From: Marinomonas agarivorans
GTDB taxonomy: Bacteria; Pseudomonadota; Gammaproteobacteria; Pseudomonadales; Marinomonadaceae
DNA length: 64,000 nucleotides
NCBI GenBank assembly: GCA_002173415.2
Contig: NHNK02000001.1
Coordinates: forward strand, 186,001-250,000
Reading direction: 5' to 3'
A model generated the notes under the pieces. It was not told where the DNA came from and did no database searches. It saw only the letters and a list, made by a program, of their open reading frames with translations. The position numbers were made by a program, and so were the translations under genes. Of the stretch, positions 48,563 through 58,680 are shown piece after piece. How positions within the stretch are numbered: the stretch's first letter is position 1; every line of letters starts with the position of its first letter.

Positions 48563-49620
48563 AGTACGCCTTATTATTAATGACGACCTTGTCTTTAACA
48601 GCTTGCGCTAATAATAGCTCTCATGTCGATAGACCTTTATTGGTAAATGACAAAGACAAGTTAAGTTCAGAATTACAGAAAGAACGTCCTCACTATAAAT
48701 ATTCTTATGCTAATGAACCTAAGGTGCAAAAATTCATCCGTATGATGGTGGAAAAACACAATTATGATGAATCACTCTTACAAGCTGCGTTTGCAAGTAT
48801 TAAAACCAGAAAAAAATCCATTAAAAAGTCAAACAATCAACCGGAAGTAATTGCACCATATTATCAATACCGCAAGCATTTTTTAGAAATAGATCGTATT
48901 AAAGCGGGTCGGGATTTCAGTCAAAAATATAAAAGTTGGTTAAATAAAGCCGAAAAAGAATTTGGTGTCCCCGCTGATATTATTGTTGCCTTAATTGGTG
49001 TTGAAACCTTTTATGGTCGAGTAATGGGGAATATTGATGTGTTTACCTCCTTATCCACCCTCGCTTTCGATTACCCAAGAAGAACCCGTTATTTTCAGTC
49101 CGAGTTAGAAGCCTATTTACTATTAGTGCGAGATAACGAATGGCCCATAGGTAAAGCAAAAGGCTCCTATTCTGGTGCACTGGGAATGGGGCAATTTATG
49201 CCATCAAACTATCGCAAATTAGCAATAGATTATGATAACAATGGTGTTGTTGATTTATGGAGTTCAGTGCCTGATGCTATTGGCAGTGTTGGACGTTATT
49301 TGCAACATCATGGTTGGCAGCAAGGGAAGACACCAGTGATCTCTGTAAAAGTTGATAACACACAAAAAAGTAAATGGAAGTCACATATCAATGAAGGTCG
49401 ATCGCCAATTAAATACTTACCCGAGTGGCATTCAATTGGGGTCGCAGAAAACGTAAAGGAGAAACAAGAAAAAACGGGCCTTATCGCCTTAAGAACAGCC
49501 AATAAGGTTACGTCTTATTGGCTTGCAAATAAAAACTTTTTTGTCATCATGCGATATAACCCTAGCCGTCGTTATTCAATGGCAGTACTTGAACTAGCGA
49601 AGGAAATTTCTTCTGAATGA
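48559..49620 (+). CDS. mltB: Membrane-bound lytic murein transglycosylase B
   Basis: A 353-residue lipoprotein with lipobox LTAC (signal MKYALLLMTTLSLTAC). The catalytic glutamate lies in VALIGVETFYGR, and GALGMGQFMPSNY is the family signature. It cleaves glycan strands to make 1,6-anhydro ends. It overlaps both neighbours by 4 bases. Confidence 0.94.
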   Translation: MKYALLLMTTLSLTACANNSSHVDRPLLVNDKDKLSSELQKERPHYKYSYANEPKVQKFIRMMVEKHNYDESLLQAAFASIKTRKKSIKKSNNQPEVIAPYYQYRKHFLEIDRIKAGRDFSQKYKSWLNKAEKEFGVPADIIVALIGVETFYGRVMGNIDVFTSLSTLAFDYPRRTRYFQSELEAYLLLVRDNEWPIGKAKGSYSGALGMGQFMPSNYRKLAIDYDNNGVVDLWSSVPDAIGSVGRYLQHHGWQQGKTPVISVKVDNTQKSKWKSHINEGRSPIKYLPEWHSIGVAENVKEKQEKTGLIALRTANKVTSYWLANKNFFVIMRYNPSRRYSMAVLELAKEISSE

Positions 49621-50597
49621 TGTTACTTCAAAAACTAATATTACTAAGCCTTGCTTTTTTACTTGTTGCTTGTGCTGGAACTAATTTTAAAACTTCACAA
49701 TCAAAAGCAGATTATGCGAAGTTAAGTGGGAACGGTCGTTACAGTATCCTTCAAGATCACGGACCTGAAGATGACGCAAAACTGAAAGAAATTCCCGATT
49801 TGGTTCCAAAAAAAGAACCTCGTAGTCGTGCAGGAAATAAAAGCCCTTATGTTGTATGGGGTAAAAAATATTGGGTAATGGACTCTGCTGAAGGCTTTAC
49901 TCAAACCGGTATGGCATCTTGGTACGGTAAAAAATTTCACGGTCATAAAACGTCAAACGGCGAAATTTATGACATGTATAGTTATTCTGCTGCACATAAA
50001 AACCTTCCTATCCCGACTTACTTGCGAGTCACTAACCTAGACAATAACCTAGAAGTAATTGTTAGAGTAAATGATAGAGGACCATTTCATGATGATCGCA
50101 TCATAGATTTGTCTTATGCTGCTGCAGCCAAACTTGATTACCATAAAAAAGGGTTGGCCAGAGTCAAAATCGAAGTAGTGAGTGCGCCAACAGATGTTTC
50201 AGTAGGCCCTAGTAATTGGTATTCATTGAACAGAAATTCAGCTTCTCCAGCAGCTAAATCCACCAATACAGCAAACACAGGATCAGCAGTTCTTGATCAG
50301 AGTTATGCTTATAAAACAGATGGTATTACCGTTGCTCCTCCTGCCTATAACCCAGAAGAGATATTCACCCATTTACAATTAGGTGCGTTTGAACAACTTG
50401 AACTAGCGCAACGCCTAAAACAAAAAGTTATTAATATTTATGGTGTTGATACCAACGTTTTCATCAGTGAGCAAAAGGATAGACTTTATAAAGTAGTCAT
50501 GGGGCCATATGAAGATAATTATCAAATGAACTCTTGGAGTGATAGACTACAAAGAAAGGGGTTTGAGAGGCCTGTGAGAGTAAATTTGCTACCTTAA
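49617..50597 (+). CDS. rlpA: Septal-ring lytic transglycosylase RlpA
   Basis: A 326-residue outer-membrane lipoprotein (lipobox LVAC) with a double-psi beta-barrel (GMASWYGKKFHGHKTSNGE; VRVNDRGPFHDDRIIDLS) and a C-terminal SPOR domain (about 250-326) that binds denuded glycans at the septum. It should cleave stem-less glycan strands. It overlaps mltB by 4 bases. Confidence 0.93.
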   Translation: MMLLQKLILLSLAFLLVACAGTNFKTSQSKADYAKLSGNGRYSILQDHGPEDDAKLKEIPDLVPKKEPRSRAGNKSPYVVWGKKYWVMDSAEGFTQTGMASWYGKKFHGHKTSNGEIYDMYSYSAAHKNLPIPTYLRVTNLDNNLEVIVRVNDRGPFHDDRIIDLSYAAAAKLDYHKKGLARVKIEVVSAPTDVSVGPSNWYSLNRNSASPAAKSTNTANTGSAVLDQSYAYKTDGITVAPPAYNPEEIFTHLQLGAFEQLELAQRLKQKVINIYGVDTNVFISEQKDRLYKVVMGPYEDNYQMNSWSDRLQRKGFERPVRVNLLP

Positions 50598-50721
50598 ATA
50601 TTGTTTTAGGAACTTACTAAAACTCAATGTTAAATTGATAACTTTTGCTTGAAATTACGACATAACAACTACATATAGTGTAACTGTATTTGTGAAACTT
50701 TTTGGATAATGACTTAAAATT

Positions 50722-51870
50722 ATGAAAAAAACACTTATCTTCCTGTTTGCTGCTTTGTTTAGCTTTATAAATACTTCTTCTGCAGCACCCGCTCTTATTC
50801 CAGCTCCACCTCAATTGTCTGCAACCAGTTATATTTTAATGGATGCCTACACAGGTAAAGTGTTAGTTGAACATAATTCTAAAAAGGAATATCCGCCAGC
50901 AAGTTTAACAAAATTAATGACAGCCTATATTGTTGACTACGAGCGCTCGCTGGGCAATATCTCTATGGAGGATATGGTGCCTGTCAGTGAAAAAGCATGG
51001 CGTATGGGTGGCTCGAAAATGTTTATTCGAGAAGGAAGCAAAGTCAAACTAGAAGACTTAATGCGTGGCATAATAGTTCAATCTGGTAATGATGCCAGTA
51101 TCGCTGTTTCTGAATATATTGCGGATAATGAAGAAACGTTTGCTGACCTAATGAATCAGCATGCCAAATTACTTGGTATGAACAACACAAACTTTGTGAA
51201 TGCAACAGGCTATCCTGCAAAAAACCATTACTCAAGCGCTTATGATTTAGCGTTGTTATCTAGAGTAAAGATCATTAATTATGCTGAAAGTTATCCAATG
51301 TATTCAGAAAAGTACTTTACCTATAGTGGTATTCGCCAACCAAATCGTAATAAATTACTTTGGCGTGACAAAAGCGTAGACGGATTAAAAACAGGGCATA
51401 CAGAAGAAGCAGGGTACTGCCTTGCTGCTTCTGCCTTGCGTAACGGTACTCGTTTAATTGCAGTTGTTATGGGAACAAAAAGTGATGATGCTAGAGCAAA
51501 CGAAACCCAAAAACTGTTAAATTATGGTTTCCGTTATTATGAAACACGTAAGCTTTATAGTAGTGGCGAAGTTGTGAACGAAGGAACTATCTGGGGCGGT
51601 GTTCAAGATAAAATCAAAATTGGCTTTGTTGAAGATGTACTAGTCACAATTCCACGCGGTCACAGTGATTCATTGCCTGCTACACTTGAAGTTCTACCAA
51701 CAATTAAAGCGCCAATAGAAGCTGGTGATGTACTGGGTAAAATCATTGTTAAAAATAACGATGAAGTTATTTTAGAACGAGATGTTGTTGCTCTGGAAAC
51801 GGTTGAAGAGGGCGGTTTATTTAAACGTTTATTCGATGCAATCAAATTATTCTTTTTAAGTTTATTTTAG
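50722..51870 (+). CDS. dacA: D-alanyl-D-alanine carboxypeptidase (PBP5/6 family)
   Basis: A 382-residue exported low-molecular-weight PBP. Signal peptide ends near NTSSAAP. Motifs SxxK (PPASLTKLM), SGN (QSGNDAS) and KTG (LKTGHTEEAGY) are intact. A C-terminal amphipathic helix (LFKRLFDAIKLFFLSLF) anchors it to the membrane. It trims the terminal D-Ala of stem peptides. Confidence 0.95.
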   Translation: MKKTLIFLFAALFSFINTSSAAPALIPAPPQLSATSYILMDAYTGKVLVEHNSKKEYPPASLTKLMTAYIVDYERSLGNISMEDMVPVSEKAWRMGGSKMFIREGSKVKLEDLMRGIIVQSGNDASIAVSEYIADNEETFADLMNQHAKLLGMNNTNFVNATGYPAKNHYSSAYDLALLSRVKIINYAESYPMYSEKYFTYSGIRQPNRNKLLWRDKSVDGLKTGHTEEAGYCLAASALRNGTRLIAVVMGTKSDDARANETQKLLNYGFRYYETRKLYSSGEVVNEGTIWGGVQDKIKIGFVEDVLVTIPRGHSDSLPATLEVLPTIKAPIEAGDVLGKIIVKNNDEVILERDVVALETVEEGGLFKRLFDAIKLFFLSLF

Positions 51871-51906
51871 TATGAATTGAGCTTATAAAAGAGAGTAGAT
51901 AACTTT

Positions 51907-52212
51907 ATGGCACTAATTAATAAACAAGGTGATCTGGCTAAAAACAAAGAAGATGCACCGAAGATAGAGTTTCCTTGCGATGATTACATGGTAAAAATTG
52001 TTGCAGTTGAATCACAAGACTTATTGCAGGCGTTGAGCGTTTGCATTGAGCGCCATGTACCAGATGTAGATCACGGAAAAGCCACCACTAACCGTTCTTC
52101 GAAAGGTCGATTTATAAGTTACACCTATCGAATTCGGGCAACAGGTGAGCAACAACTATCGGCGTTACATAAGGATTTAATGTCACATACTGCTGTGAAA
52201 ATGGTGCTGTAA
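51907..52212 (+). CDS. ybeD: YbeD-family protein (DUF493)
   Basis: A 101-residue small ACT-like fold protein. The pattern [11 protein letters not shown] near residue 24 and the C-terminal [15 protein letters not shown] match YbeD. It lies between dacA and lipB in most gammaproteobacteria. Function unknown, possibly regulatory of lipoate metabolism. Confidence 0.92.
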   Translation: MALINKQGDLAKNKEDAPKIEFPCDDYMVKIVAVESQDLLQALSVCIERHVPDVDHGKATTNRSSKGRFISYTYRIRATGEQQLSALHKDLMSHTAVKMVL

Positions 52213-52217
52213 TTACT

Positions 52218-52856
52218 ATGGTGCTACATTGCCGAGATTTGGGTGTTGTTGACTATCAAGAGACATGGTCTCGTATGAAAGACTTTACTCAAACGCGTGA
52301 CAGTCATACGGCAGATGAGATTTGGTTGTTGCAACATCCGCAAGTTTTTACTCAAGGGCAAGCTGGAAAATCAGAGCATCTACTTATGCCTGGTGATATC
52401 CCTGTAATTCAGGCAGATCGTGGCGGGCAAGTGACATACCACGGTCCGGGCCAGTTAATCGCTTATGTTCTACTTGACTTAAAAAGAGCTGGTTTTGGTG
52501 TTCGAGATCTTGTCACTTTGTTAGAGAACGCAATAGTCGATACACTTAGCCGCTATCATATTCAGGCTTATCCAAAGCCTGATGCGCCAGGTGTGTATGT
52601 GAATGAACAGAAAATAGCCTCACTAGGGCTTAGGGTTCGTAGAGGCTGCTCATTTCATGGGTTAGCCTTAAATGTAGATATGGACCTGTCGCCTTTTGAT
52701 CGAATTAACCCATGTGGTTATCAAGGGCTACAAATGATAGATATGGCGCGTCTTAACCAAGATGTCGTATTTTCAAATGTTGTTGCACAGTTAGCAGACC
52801 AGTTAGCCGGTTTGCTTGGATATTCGGCATCAACGATCCAAAAAGGGTGGACGTAA
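52218..52856 (+). CDS. lipB: Octanoyl-[acyl-carrier-protein]:protein octanoyltransferase LipB
   Basis: A 212-residue enzyme that moves octanoate from ACP to lipoyl domains. The nucleophile cysteine is in [10 protein letters not shown], the catalytic lysine in [14 protein letters not shown], and [14 protein letters not shown] is a signature. It starts 5 bases after ybeD and ends 1 base before the lipA ATG. Confidence 0.96.
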   Translation: MVLHCRDLGVVDYQETWSRMKDFTQTRDSHTADEIWLLQHPQVFTQGQAGKSEHLLMPGDIPVIQADRGGQVTYHGPGQLIAYVLLDLKRAGFGVRDLVTLLENAIVDTLSRYHIQAYPKPDAPGVYVNEQKIASLGLRVRRGCSFHGLALNVDMDLSPFDRINPCGYQGLQMIDMARLNQDVVFSNVVAQLADQLAGLLGYSASTIQKGWT

Positions 52857-52857
52857 A

Positions 52858-53817
52858 ATGGCTACACAAGTAAAACGGGTTGTACAAGGTGAAAAATTAC
52901 GTGGCGCCGATAAAATGGCCCGCATTCCCGTTAAAATTATTCCAACAGAAGAAATACCAAGAAAACCTGAATGGTTAAGAGTTAGGGTGCCTGCCTCACC
53001 TGAGATTGCCCGTATAAAAAAAACATTACGAGATCACAAACTTGCTTCGGTATGTGAAGAAGCAAACTGCCCAAACTTAGGTGAATGTTTTAGTAATGGT
53101 ACTGCCACTTTTATGATAATGGGGGAAATTTGTACTCGACGCTGCCCATTTTGTGATGTTGCTCATGGTCGACCAAATCCACTTAGTGAAGATGAGCCAA
53201 GAGAGCTTGCGGTTGCGATTCGTGACATGAAACTAAAGTACGTCGTTATCACTTCTGTTGATCGTGATGATTTAAGAGATGGTGGTGCACAGCACTTTGT
53301 TGATTGCATTAATGAGACGCGCAAAGAAAGCCCTAATATTGAAATTGAAACCTTGGTGCCAGATTTTCGTGGTCGTATGGATAAGGCGCTAGACATCTTA
53401 GAGCTCGCTCCACCTGATGTATTTAATCATAACTTAGAGTCCATACCTCGTCTGTACAAACAAGTGAGGCCCGGCTCAGATTACCAATGGTCTTTAGACT
53501 TATTGAAACAGTTTAAAGAACGCTGCCCTGATGTACCGACTAAATCCGGATTGATGGTAGGAATGGGAGAAGAGTTCGATGAGATTGTACAAGTCATGAA
53601 AGATCTTCGGGCGCATAATGTTGATATGCTTACTATTGGTCAATACTTGCAACCTTCTAAGCATCATTTTCCAATGGCACGTTTTGTACCACCAGAAGAA
53701 TTTGCACGTTATGAAGCGGTTGCTAAAGAACTAGGCTTCGTTCATGCCGCATGTGGGCCATTGGTCAGATCATCTTATCATGCAGACAAGCAGGCACATG
53801 GAGAAAAGGTTTCTTAA
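52858..53817 (+). CDS. lipA: Lipoyl synthase LipA
   Basis: A 319-residue radical SAM enzyme that inserts two sulphurs into the octanoyl chain. The auxiliary cluster ligands are in [12 protein letters not shown] and the radical-SAM ligands in [10 protein letters not shown] chose the ATG at 52858 ([14 protein letters not shown]), which abuts lipB; the frame runs 14 codons further into lipB but without a fitting ribosome site. A terminator follows. Confidence 0.96.
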   Translation: MATQVKRVVQGEKLRGADKMARIPVKIIPTEEIPRKPEWLRVRVPASPEIARIKKTLRDHKLASVCEEANCPNLGECFSNGTATFMIMGEICTRRCPFCDVAHGRPNPLSEDEPRELAVAIRDMKLKYVVITSVDRDDLRDGGAQHFVDCINETRKESPNIEIETLVPDFRGRMDKALDILELAPPDVFNHNLESIPRLYKQVRPGSDYQWSLDLLKQFKERCPDVPTKSGLMVGMGEEFDEIVQVMKDLRAHNVDMLTIGQYLQPSKHHFPMARFVPPEEFARYEAVAKELGFVHAACGPLVRSSYHADKQAHGEKVS

Positions 53818-53840
53818 AGGTCAACTGCAAAAAATGATGT

Positions 53841-53872
53841 AAGGGAATCAATGGGTTCCCTTTTTCTTTTTT
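53841..53872 (+). terminator. Terminator after lipA
   Basis: AAGGGAA (53841-53847) pairs with TTCCCTT (53856-53862), followed by a T-rich tract to 53872. Confidence 0.8.
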
Positions 53873-53934
53873 AAGAGAGTGTCGTTTAGATTAAGTATTT
53901 TCTGATATGTTTTAAGTGAGAAGGTGATACAGAA

Positions 53935-54666
53935 TTGAAGATTGCATTATTGCTTTGTGATGAATCTAACTCAGAAAGATTGATTCAACTAGGTGGTTAC
54001 CAAAACATGTTTTTTGATTTGATTAACCCTAGTGATACTTTGGACGTCTTTCCGATTTATTTAAATGCAACAAATGGCGCAGACCAAACTGCCATAATAG
54101 CCTCTTTCCCGATTATTAATGATTACGATGGTTTTATTGTTTCTGGCAGTAAAGCAGGTGTTTACGAAGACCATGTCTGGTTGCCTCCGTTATTTGAATG
54201 CATACGCCATATCGTTGCAAAAGGGAAAAAGCTGGTGGGTGTATGTTTTGGACATCAAGCCATTGCCTACGCATTAGGAGGAAAGGTCTCAAAGTCTCAC
54301 AAAGGGTGGGGGATTGGTCATTACTATAATGAATGGGTTAATTGTCCAGATAACCCATATGGTTGGCACAATGGCATGCCACTTCACTTGCTTACTTTTC
54401 ACCAAGATCAAGTTGACGAATTAGCACCAGGTTTTTCGATACTGGCTAGCAGTGAGTTTACGCCTTACTTTGTGACCCAATACCGAAAGCAGATCTTAAC
54501 CACTCAAGGTCATCCAGAGATGTCACCTCAATATATAGAAGGTCTATCTTATTTGCTCGAAGAACAAATAGGAGCCGATGTGGTAGAAAAGGGACGTGAA
54601 AGCCTATTAATGGAAGATGATACGGCTAATTTTCGGGCATTTATTAGGGATTTTTGGCTGCAATAA
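53935..54666 (+). CDS. Class I glutamine amidotransferase-like protein
   Basis: A 243-residue protein with a GATase1 fold. The nucleophile elbow is GVCFGHQAIAYALGG and the catalytic His sits in TTQGHPEMS. It resembles stand-alone GMP-synthase-like amidotransferases, some of which act as gamma-glutamyl hydrolases. TTG start with AAGG upstream. It overlaps the next gene (TAATG), so translation is coupled to the ABM-RimJ fusion. Substrate unknown. Confidence 0.82.
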   Translation: MKIALLLCDESNSERLIQLGGYQNMFFDLINPSDTLDVFPIYLNATNGADQTAIIASFPIINDYDGFIVSGSKAGVYEDHVWLPPLFECIRHIVAKGKKLVGVCFGHQAIAYALGGKVSKSHKGWGIGHYYNEWVNCPDNPYGWHNGMPLHLLTFHQDQVDELAPGFSILASSEFTPYFVTQYRKQILTTQGHPEMSPQYIEGLSYLLEEQIGADVVEKGRESLLMEDDTANFRAFIRDFWLQ

Positions 54667-55550
54667 TGCGTTTAACTGATACTCCACAGGTACCTTATTT
54701 CGCTTTAATTTTAACCTGCCGCATTGATGTTATGCAGGTTGGGTTCGAAATTATGCTTGATAAAATGGATACCATAGCAGCTCATCAAATGGGATTTATT
54801 GGCTCAGAAAAAAGTTTTGACGAAGTGAATACTCATATTTCCTACTGGCGAGATCGAACTAGCATCGAAAAATGGTTGAACAACCCAACCTACGTGCGTG
54901 CGCAAAAAATGGGAGAGAATGTTTGGTTTAGTGAATATAAAATACAAATTGTTGAAGTCCAAACGGAAACAAGGTTCATGGCGAAAAAGGACAATGTTTT
55001 CAAACCCAAATTTCCAATAATCAAAACGGAACGGGGTGTGCTGCGTATCCTCGAGGAGCATCAAGCCGACTTACTTTATGATTATGTAAATAATGAAAGA
55101 GCATTTTTGGCCCCTTGGGAGCCTGAACGACCAGAAAGTTATTATGAATTAGATGCATGCAGGCAACGTATCAAGGAAATTCGCAAAGACTTTCTTGCAG
55201 ATCAAAGCGTGGCATTCTTTTTTCTTAATGTCTCTCAAACGAAAATCTTGGGTTACAGTAACTTTTCGAATATTGTGCGCGGTGCTTTTCAGGCATGTTA
55301 TCTAGGTTATAGTCTAGCAGAAGAAGAGCAGGGTAAAGGTCTCATGAATGAGGCCCTAAAAGCTGGCATAGATTATATGCATACTGAACAAAATATTGAT
55401 CGTATTATGGCGAACTATATGCCTAAAAATGTCGCCAGTGCAGCCGTTTTAACGCGTCTTGGTTTTGAAAAAGAGGGTGTCGCAAAAAATTATTTAAAAA
55501 TAGCTGGCCAATGGGAAGATCATATTCTTACTGCTTTGGTATTACGCTAA
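54666..55550 (+). CDS. Fusion of an ABM-like domain with a RimJ-type N-acetyltransferase
   Basis: A 294-residue protein. Residues 1 to about 100 look like an antibiotic-biosynthesis-monooxygenase (ABM) ferredoxin-like domain (GFIGSEKSFDEVNTHISYWR; WLNNPTYVRAQKMG). Residues about 115-294 are a GNAT domain very close to RimJ (APWEPERPES; NFSNIVRGAFQACYLGYS; EQGKGLMNEALKAGI; RIMANYMPKNVASA; LGFEKEGVAKNYL), the enzyme that acetylates the N-terminus of ribosomal protein S5. The ATG at 54666 overlaps the stop of the preceding amidotransferase gene. The ABM call is less certain than the RimJ call. Substrate of either part is not shown. Confidence 0.83.
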   Translation: MRLTDTPQVPYFALILTCRIDVMQVGFEIMLDKMDTIAAHQMGFIGSEKSFDEVNTHISYWRDRTSIEKWLNNPTYVRAQKMGENVWFSEYKIQIVEVQTETRFMAKKDNVFKPKFPIIKTERGVLRILEEHQADLLYDYVNNERAFLAPWEPERPESYYELDACRQRIKEIRKDFLADQSVAFFFLNVSQTKILGYSNFSNIVRGAFQACYLGYSLAEEEQGKGLMNEALKAGIDYMHTEQNIDRIMANYMPKNVASAAVLTRLGFEKEGVAKNYLKIAGQWEDHILTALVLR

Positions 55551-55699
55551 AATTGCACTTAGTGATCTTTATGCAATGCTTTTTCACCGAGGCTTCAGGC
55601 TGTAGTTATAAATAGTAACTAAACGTTGCGACGACAGAACAGGCTTTATATAGTAAGGCCCATATAAATTAGATAACACATCATAGAAGGAATTCTTTC

Positions 55700-58003
55700 T
55701 TGAGCGATCTGTCTACTTTCGAACAAAATGAAACTCTTTCCTTGCAGGATTATACCGAAAAGGCTTATTTGAATTATTCCATGTACGTGATTCTTGATCG
55801 TGCTTTGCCTCATATTGGCGATGGCCTCAAGCCGGTACAGCGACGTATTGTTTATGCTATGAGTGAGCTAGGCCTTAAAGCGACGGCAAAATATAAAAAA
55901 TCTGCTCGTACAGTAGGAGATGTATTAGGTAAGTTTCACCCTCATGGAGACAGTGCCTGTTATGAAGCCATGGTTCTTATGGCGCAACCTTTTTCGTACC
56001 GATATCCACTTGTTGATGGGCAAGGTAACTGGGGAGCACCTGACGATCCTAAATCGTTTGCCGCAATGCGATACACAGAATCTCGCTTATCGCGTTATTC
56101 TGATGTGCTTTTACGAGAAGTGTCACAAGGTACAGTGGATTGGCAGCCAAACTTTGATGGTACCCTGCAAGAACCTGCCGTGTTACCCGCTCGTTTACCC
56201 AACTTACTACTGAACGGTACAACTGGTATTGCAGTAGGAATGGCGACAGATGTTCCTCCGCACAATTTGCGCGAAGTTGGTAATGCCTGCATTCATTTAT
56301 TGAATAACCCCAAAGCAACACTAGATGAGCTGATGGAGCACGTACAGGGGCCTGATTATCCGACGGGTGGTGAATTAATTACACCAAAATCAGATATTAA
56401 AAAGCTGTATGAAACGGGGCGTGGACAAATAAAGGTTCGTGCTAAATACGATATGGAAGATGGCGAGATTGTAGTCAAAGAGCTACCCCATCAAGCTTCT
56501 GGATCGAAAATATTAGAACAAATTGCCAACCAAATGCAGGCGAAAAAACTGCCTCTTGTTGTTGATCTACGTGATGAATCGGACCACGAAAACCCAACTC
56601 GCCTTGTTATCGTTCTTAAATCCAATCGAGTTGATGTTGAAGCTGTTATGGCGCATTTGTTTGCCACCACAGACCTTGAGCGCTCTTATCGCGTTAACAT
56701 GAATGTAATTGGTTTAAATGGCTTACCCCAAGTAAAAGGGCTACATGCCTTTTTAGTTGAATGGTTACGTTTTCGTATTGACGTTGTGCGCAAACGCCTC
56801 CAATTTCGTTTGGATAAAGTACTAAAACGTCTGCATATCTTAGAAGGTTTATTGATTGCCTTCCTGAATATTGATGAAGTAATTGCCATTATTCGTAACG
56901 AAGATAAGCCCAAAGAAGAGTTAATTGCACGCTTTGGTTTAACAGATGTACAGGCAGAGGCCATACTAGAATTAAAATTACGTCATCTTGCTAAATTAGA
57001 AGAAATGCGTATTAAAGGTGAGCAAGATGAGCTAGAAAAAGAAAGAAAGCAGCTCGAAGGCTTACTAAGTTCTGATCGTAAACTTAAAAAACTCATCACC
57101 ACAGAAATTGAAGAAGCCGTTACAACTTACGGAGATGATAGACGTACACCTCTAGTTGAGCGTAAAGAGTCGCAAGCCTTTAGTGAAGAAGATCTTCTGT
57201 CCAATGACCCAATTACCGTAGTGATTTCGAAACAAGGTTGGATTCGTGGTGCTAAAGGCCATGATGTCGATGTACAAGGTCTTAGTTATAAGTCTGGTGA
57301 TGAATTCTTACTTGCTGCTAAAGGACGTAGTAATCAAACACTCGTTTTATTAGCCTCGAATGGTCGTAGTTATTCTCTTAAGGCTCACACATTGCCGTCG
57401 GCTCGCGGACAAGGAGAGCCAATTACTGGCCGCATAAGTCTTGAAAAAGATGTGCAAATTGTTGCAGCAATATTAGATAAAGATGACTCACATTATTTGA
57501 TTGCCAGTGATTCAGGTTATGGCTTTATCGCAAAACTGGGTGATTTACATGCCAAAAACAAGGCCGGTAAAGCAACTCTGACATTGCCAAAAGGGGCAAA
57601 GGTTATGACGCCAGTTGCTGTTGCGAATCCTGATCAAGCACATGTGGTGGTAGCTTCGAACGAAGGGCGCTTATTGGCGTTTCATGCTAAATCTTTACCA
57701 CAAATGGCAAAAGGGAAAGGCAATAAAATGATGAACATCCCTTCTGCCAAAGCGGAAACTCATGAAGAGTATTTGGTTGCTATGGCAAGCGTATTATCGA
57801 ATGATTTGTTGCAAGTGCATTCTGGAAAACGCTTTACCGCCTTTACAGAAAAGGATCTAGCAGAATATCGCGGCGAGCGCGGACGTCGAGGTTTGAAATT
57901 ACCCAGAGGCTTCCAGAAAATTGATTCACTTGAGGTTAAAGTCGGAGAAGGCAAGAGCGATCAATCACAAACTCAATCCGCACAAAACGACCTGTTAAGT
58001 TAA
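55700..58003 (+). CDS. parC: DNA topoisomerase IV subunit A
   Basis: A 767-residue type IIA topoisomerase subunit that decatenates chromosomes with ParE. The quinolone region [13 protein letters not shown] keeps Ser80 and Glu84. The tyrosine motif is [12 protein letters not shown]. The C-terminal domain is shorter than that of GyrA and lacks a full GyrA box. TTG start with GAAGGAA upstream. Topoisomerase parE is not in the window. Confidence 0.96.
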   Translation: MSDLSTFEQNETLSLQDYTEKAYLNYSMYVILDRALPHIGDGLKPVQRRIVYAMSELGLKATAKYKKSARTVGDVLGKFHPHGDSACYEAMVLMAQPFSYRYPLVDGQGNWGAPDDPKSFAAMRYTESRLSRYSDVLLREVSQGTVDWQPNFDGTLQEPAVLPARLPNLLLNGTTGIAVGMATDVPPHNLREVGNACIHLLNNPKATLDELMEHVQGPDYPTGGELITPKSDIKKLYETGRGQIKVRAKYDMEDGEIVVKELPHQASGSKILEQIANQMQAKKLPLVVDLRDESDHENPTRLVIVLKSNRVDVEAVMAHLFATTDLERSYRVNMNVIGLNGLPQVKGLHAFLVEWLRFRIDVVRKRLQFRLDKVLKRLHILEGLLIAFLNIDEVIAIIRNEDKPKEELIARFGLTDVQAEAILELKLRHLAKLEEMRIKGEQDELEKERKQLEGLLSSDRKLKKLITTEIEEAVTTYGDDRRTPLVERKESQAFSEEDLLSNDPITVVISKQGWIRGAKGHDVDVQGLSYKSGDEFLLAAKGRSNQTLVLLASNGRSYSLKAHTLPSARGQGEPITGRISLEKDVQIVAAILDKDDSHYLIASDSGYGFIAKLGDLHAKNKAGKATLTLPKGAKVMTPVAVANPDQAHVVVASNEGRLLAFHAKSLPQMAKGKGNKMMNIPSAKAETHEEYLVAMASVLSNDLLQVHSGKRFTAFTEKDLAEYRGERGRRGLKLPRGFQKIDSLEVKVGEGKSDQSQTQSAQNDLLS

Positions 58004-58015
58004 GGAAGGTAAACT

Positions 58016-58363
58016 ATGTCAAAAAAAGTCTACTGCATTGCGCAGTTTCAACCTAAAGTAGGGAAAGAAGAAGCACTTTTCAAGGTGTTGCAAAGTTTAG
58101 AGCCAAATACGCTTAGAGAAGATGGGTGCTTACAGTATGTTGTAACTCGCCATATCGCTAGCCCATTTGCTGAAGGGAAAAGCTTTCCAATCGTTTTTAA
58201 TGAAATATGGGCAGACATGCCAAGTTTTGAGGCCCATTGTGAACGCCAAGAAATTAAAGACTTTTTTGCGACCTACTGTGTTGCAGAAGATGGGTTGGCA
58301 CAAGATTGGAATGTATGTGTTTATACGGATGAACCAATAAACTTTGATGCTCCCAACATATAG
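58016..58363 (+). CDS. ABM-domain protein, putative quinol monooxygenase
   Basis: A 115-residue single-domain protein of the antibiotic-biosynthesis-monooxygenase superfamily, like YgiN. Landmarks are the first strand VYCIAQFQPKVGKEEAL, the EDGCLQYVVTRH strand pair and the IVFNEIWADMPSFEAHCE helix. Such proteins form dimers. Starts 12 bases after parC and ends at a terminator. The substrate is unknown. Confidence 0.85.
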   Translation: MSKKVYCIAQFQPKVGKEEALFKVLQSLEPNTLREDGCLQYVVTRHIASPFAEGKSFPIVFNEIWADMPSFEAHCERQEIKDFFATYCVAEDGLAQDWNVCVYTDEPINFDAPNI

Positions 58364-58375
58364 AGCATAAACAAA

Positions 58376-58407
58376 AAAACCATAATAAATTACTTTATTA
58401 TGGTTTT
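58376..58407. terminator. Bidirectional terminator after the ABM gene
   Basis: AAAACCATAATAAA (58376-58389) pairs perfectly with TTTATTATGGTTTT (58394-58407) across a 4-base loop. A-run and T-run on either side allow termination of the gene ending at 58439 as well. Confidence 0.85.
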
Positions 58408-58438
58408 AGCAATGCTGACACATTTGTATTACGCTAAT

Positions 58439-58597
58439 TTACTGACGACGCTTTTGGGCTAACTGTTTTTTACGTAATTCTTCTTTGGTTTCAATGCGAA
58501 TAGGCTGTAATGGTTGCACCATAATTTGTTTTTTAATCGCACTAACTAAGATAAAAATAGCCAAGCATACCAAAGTAAAAAGAATGAACTCATGCAT
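58439..58597 (-). CDS. Small single-span membrane protein, 52 residues
   Basis: An ATG at 58597 opens a frame of 52 codons ending at TAA (58439). AGAGG lies 7 bases upstream. The product has a hydrophobic N-terminal span (EFILFTLVCLAIFILVSAI) and a basic, Lys/Arg/Gln-rich C-terminal tail (EELRKKQLAQKRRQ), so it should sit in the inner membrane with the tail in the cytoplasm. It lies downstream of the HopJ-family gene and shares the terminator at 58376-58407. No function is known. Confidence 0.7.
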   Translation of the reverse strand: MHEFILFTLVCLAIFILVSAIKKQIMVQPLQPIRIETKEELRKKQLAQKRRQ

Positions 58598-58680
58598 ACT
58601 GATGCCTCTGTCTTGCCAAATACTCTTTACATCATGGACGAAAATAGTCGTTTGGTAAAGTGTCTTTTGATTAGACGTTG

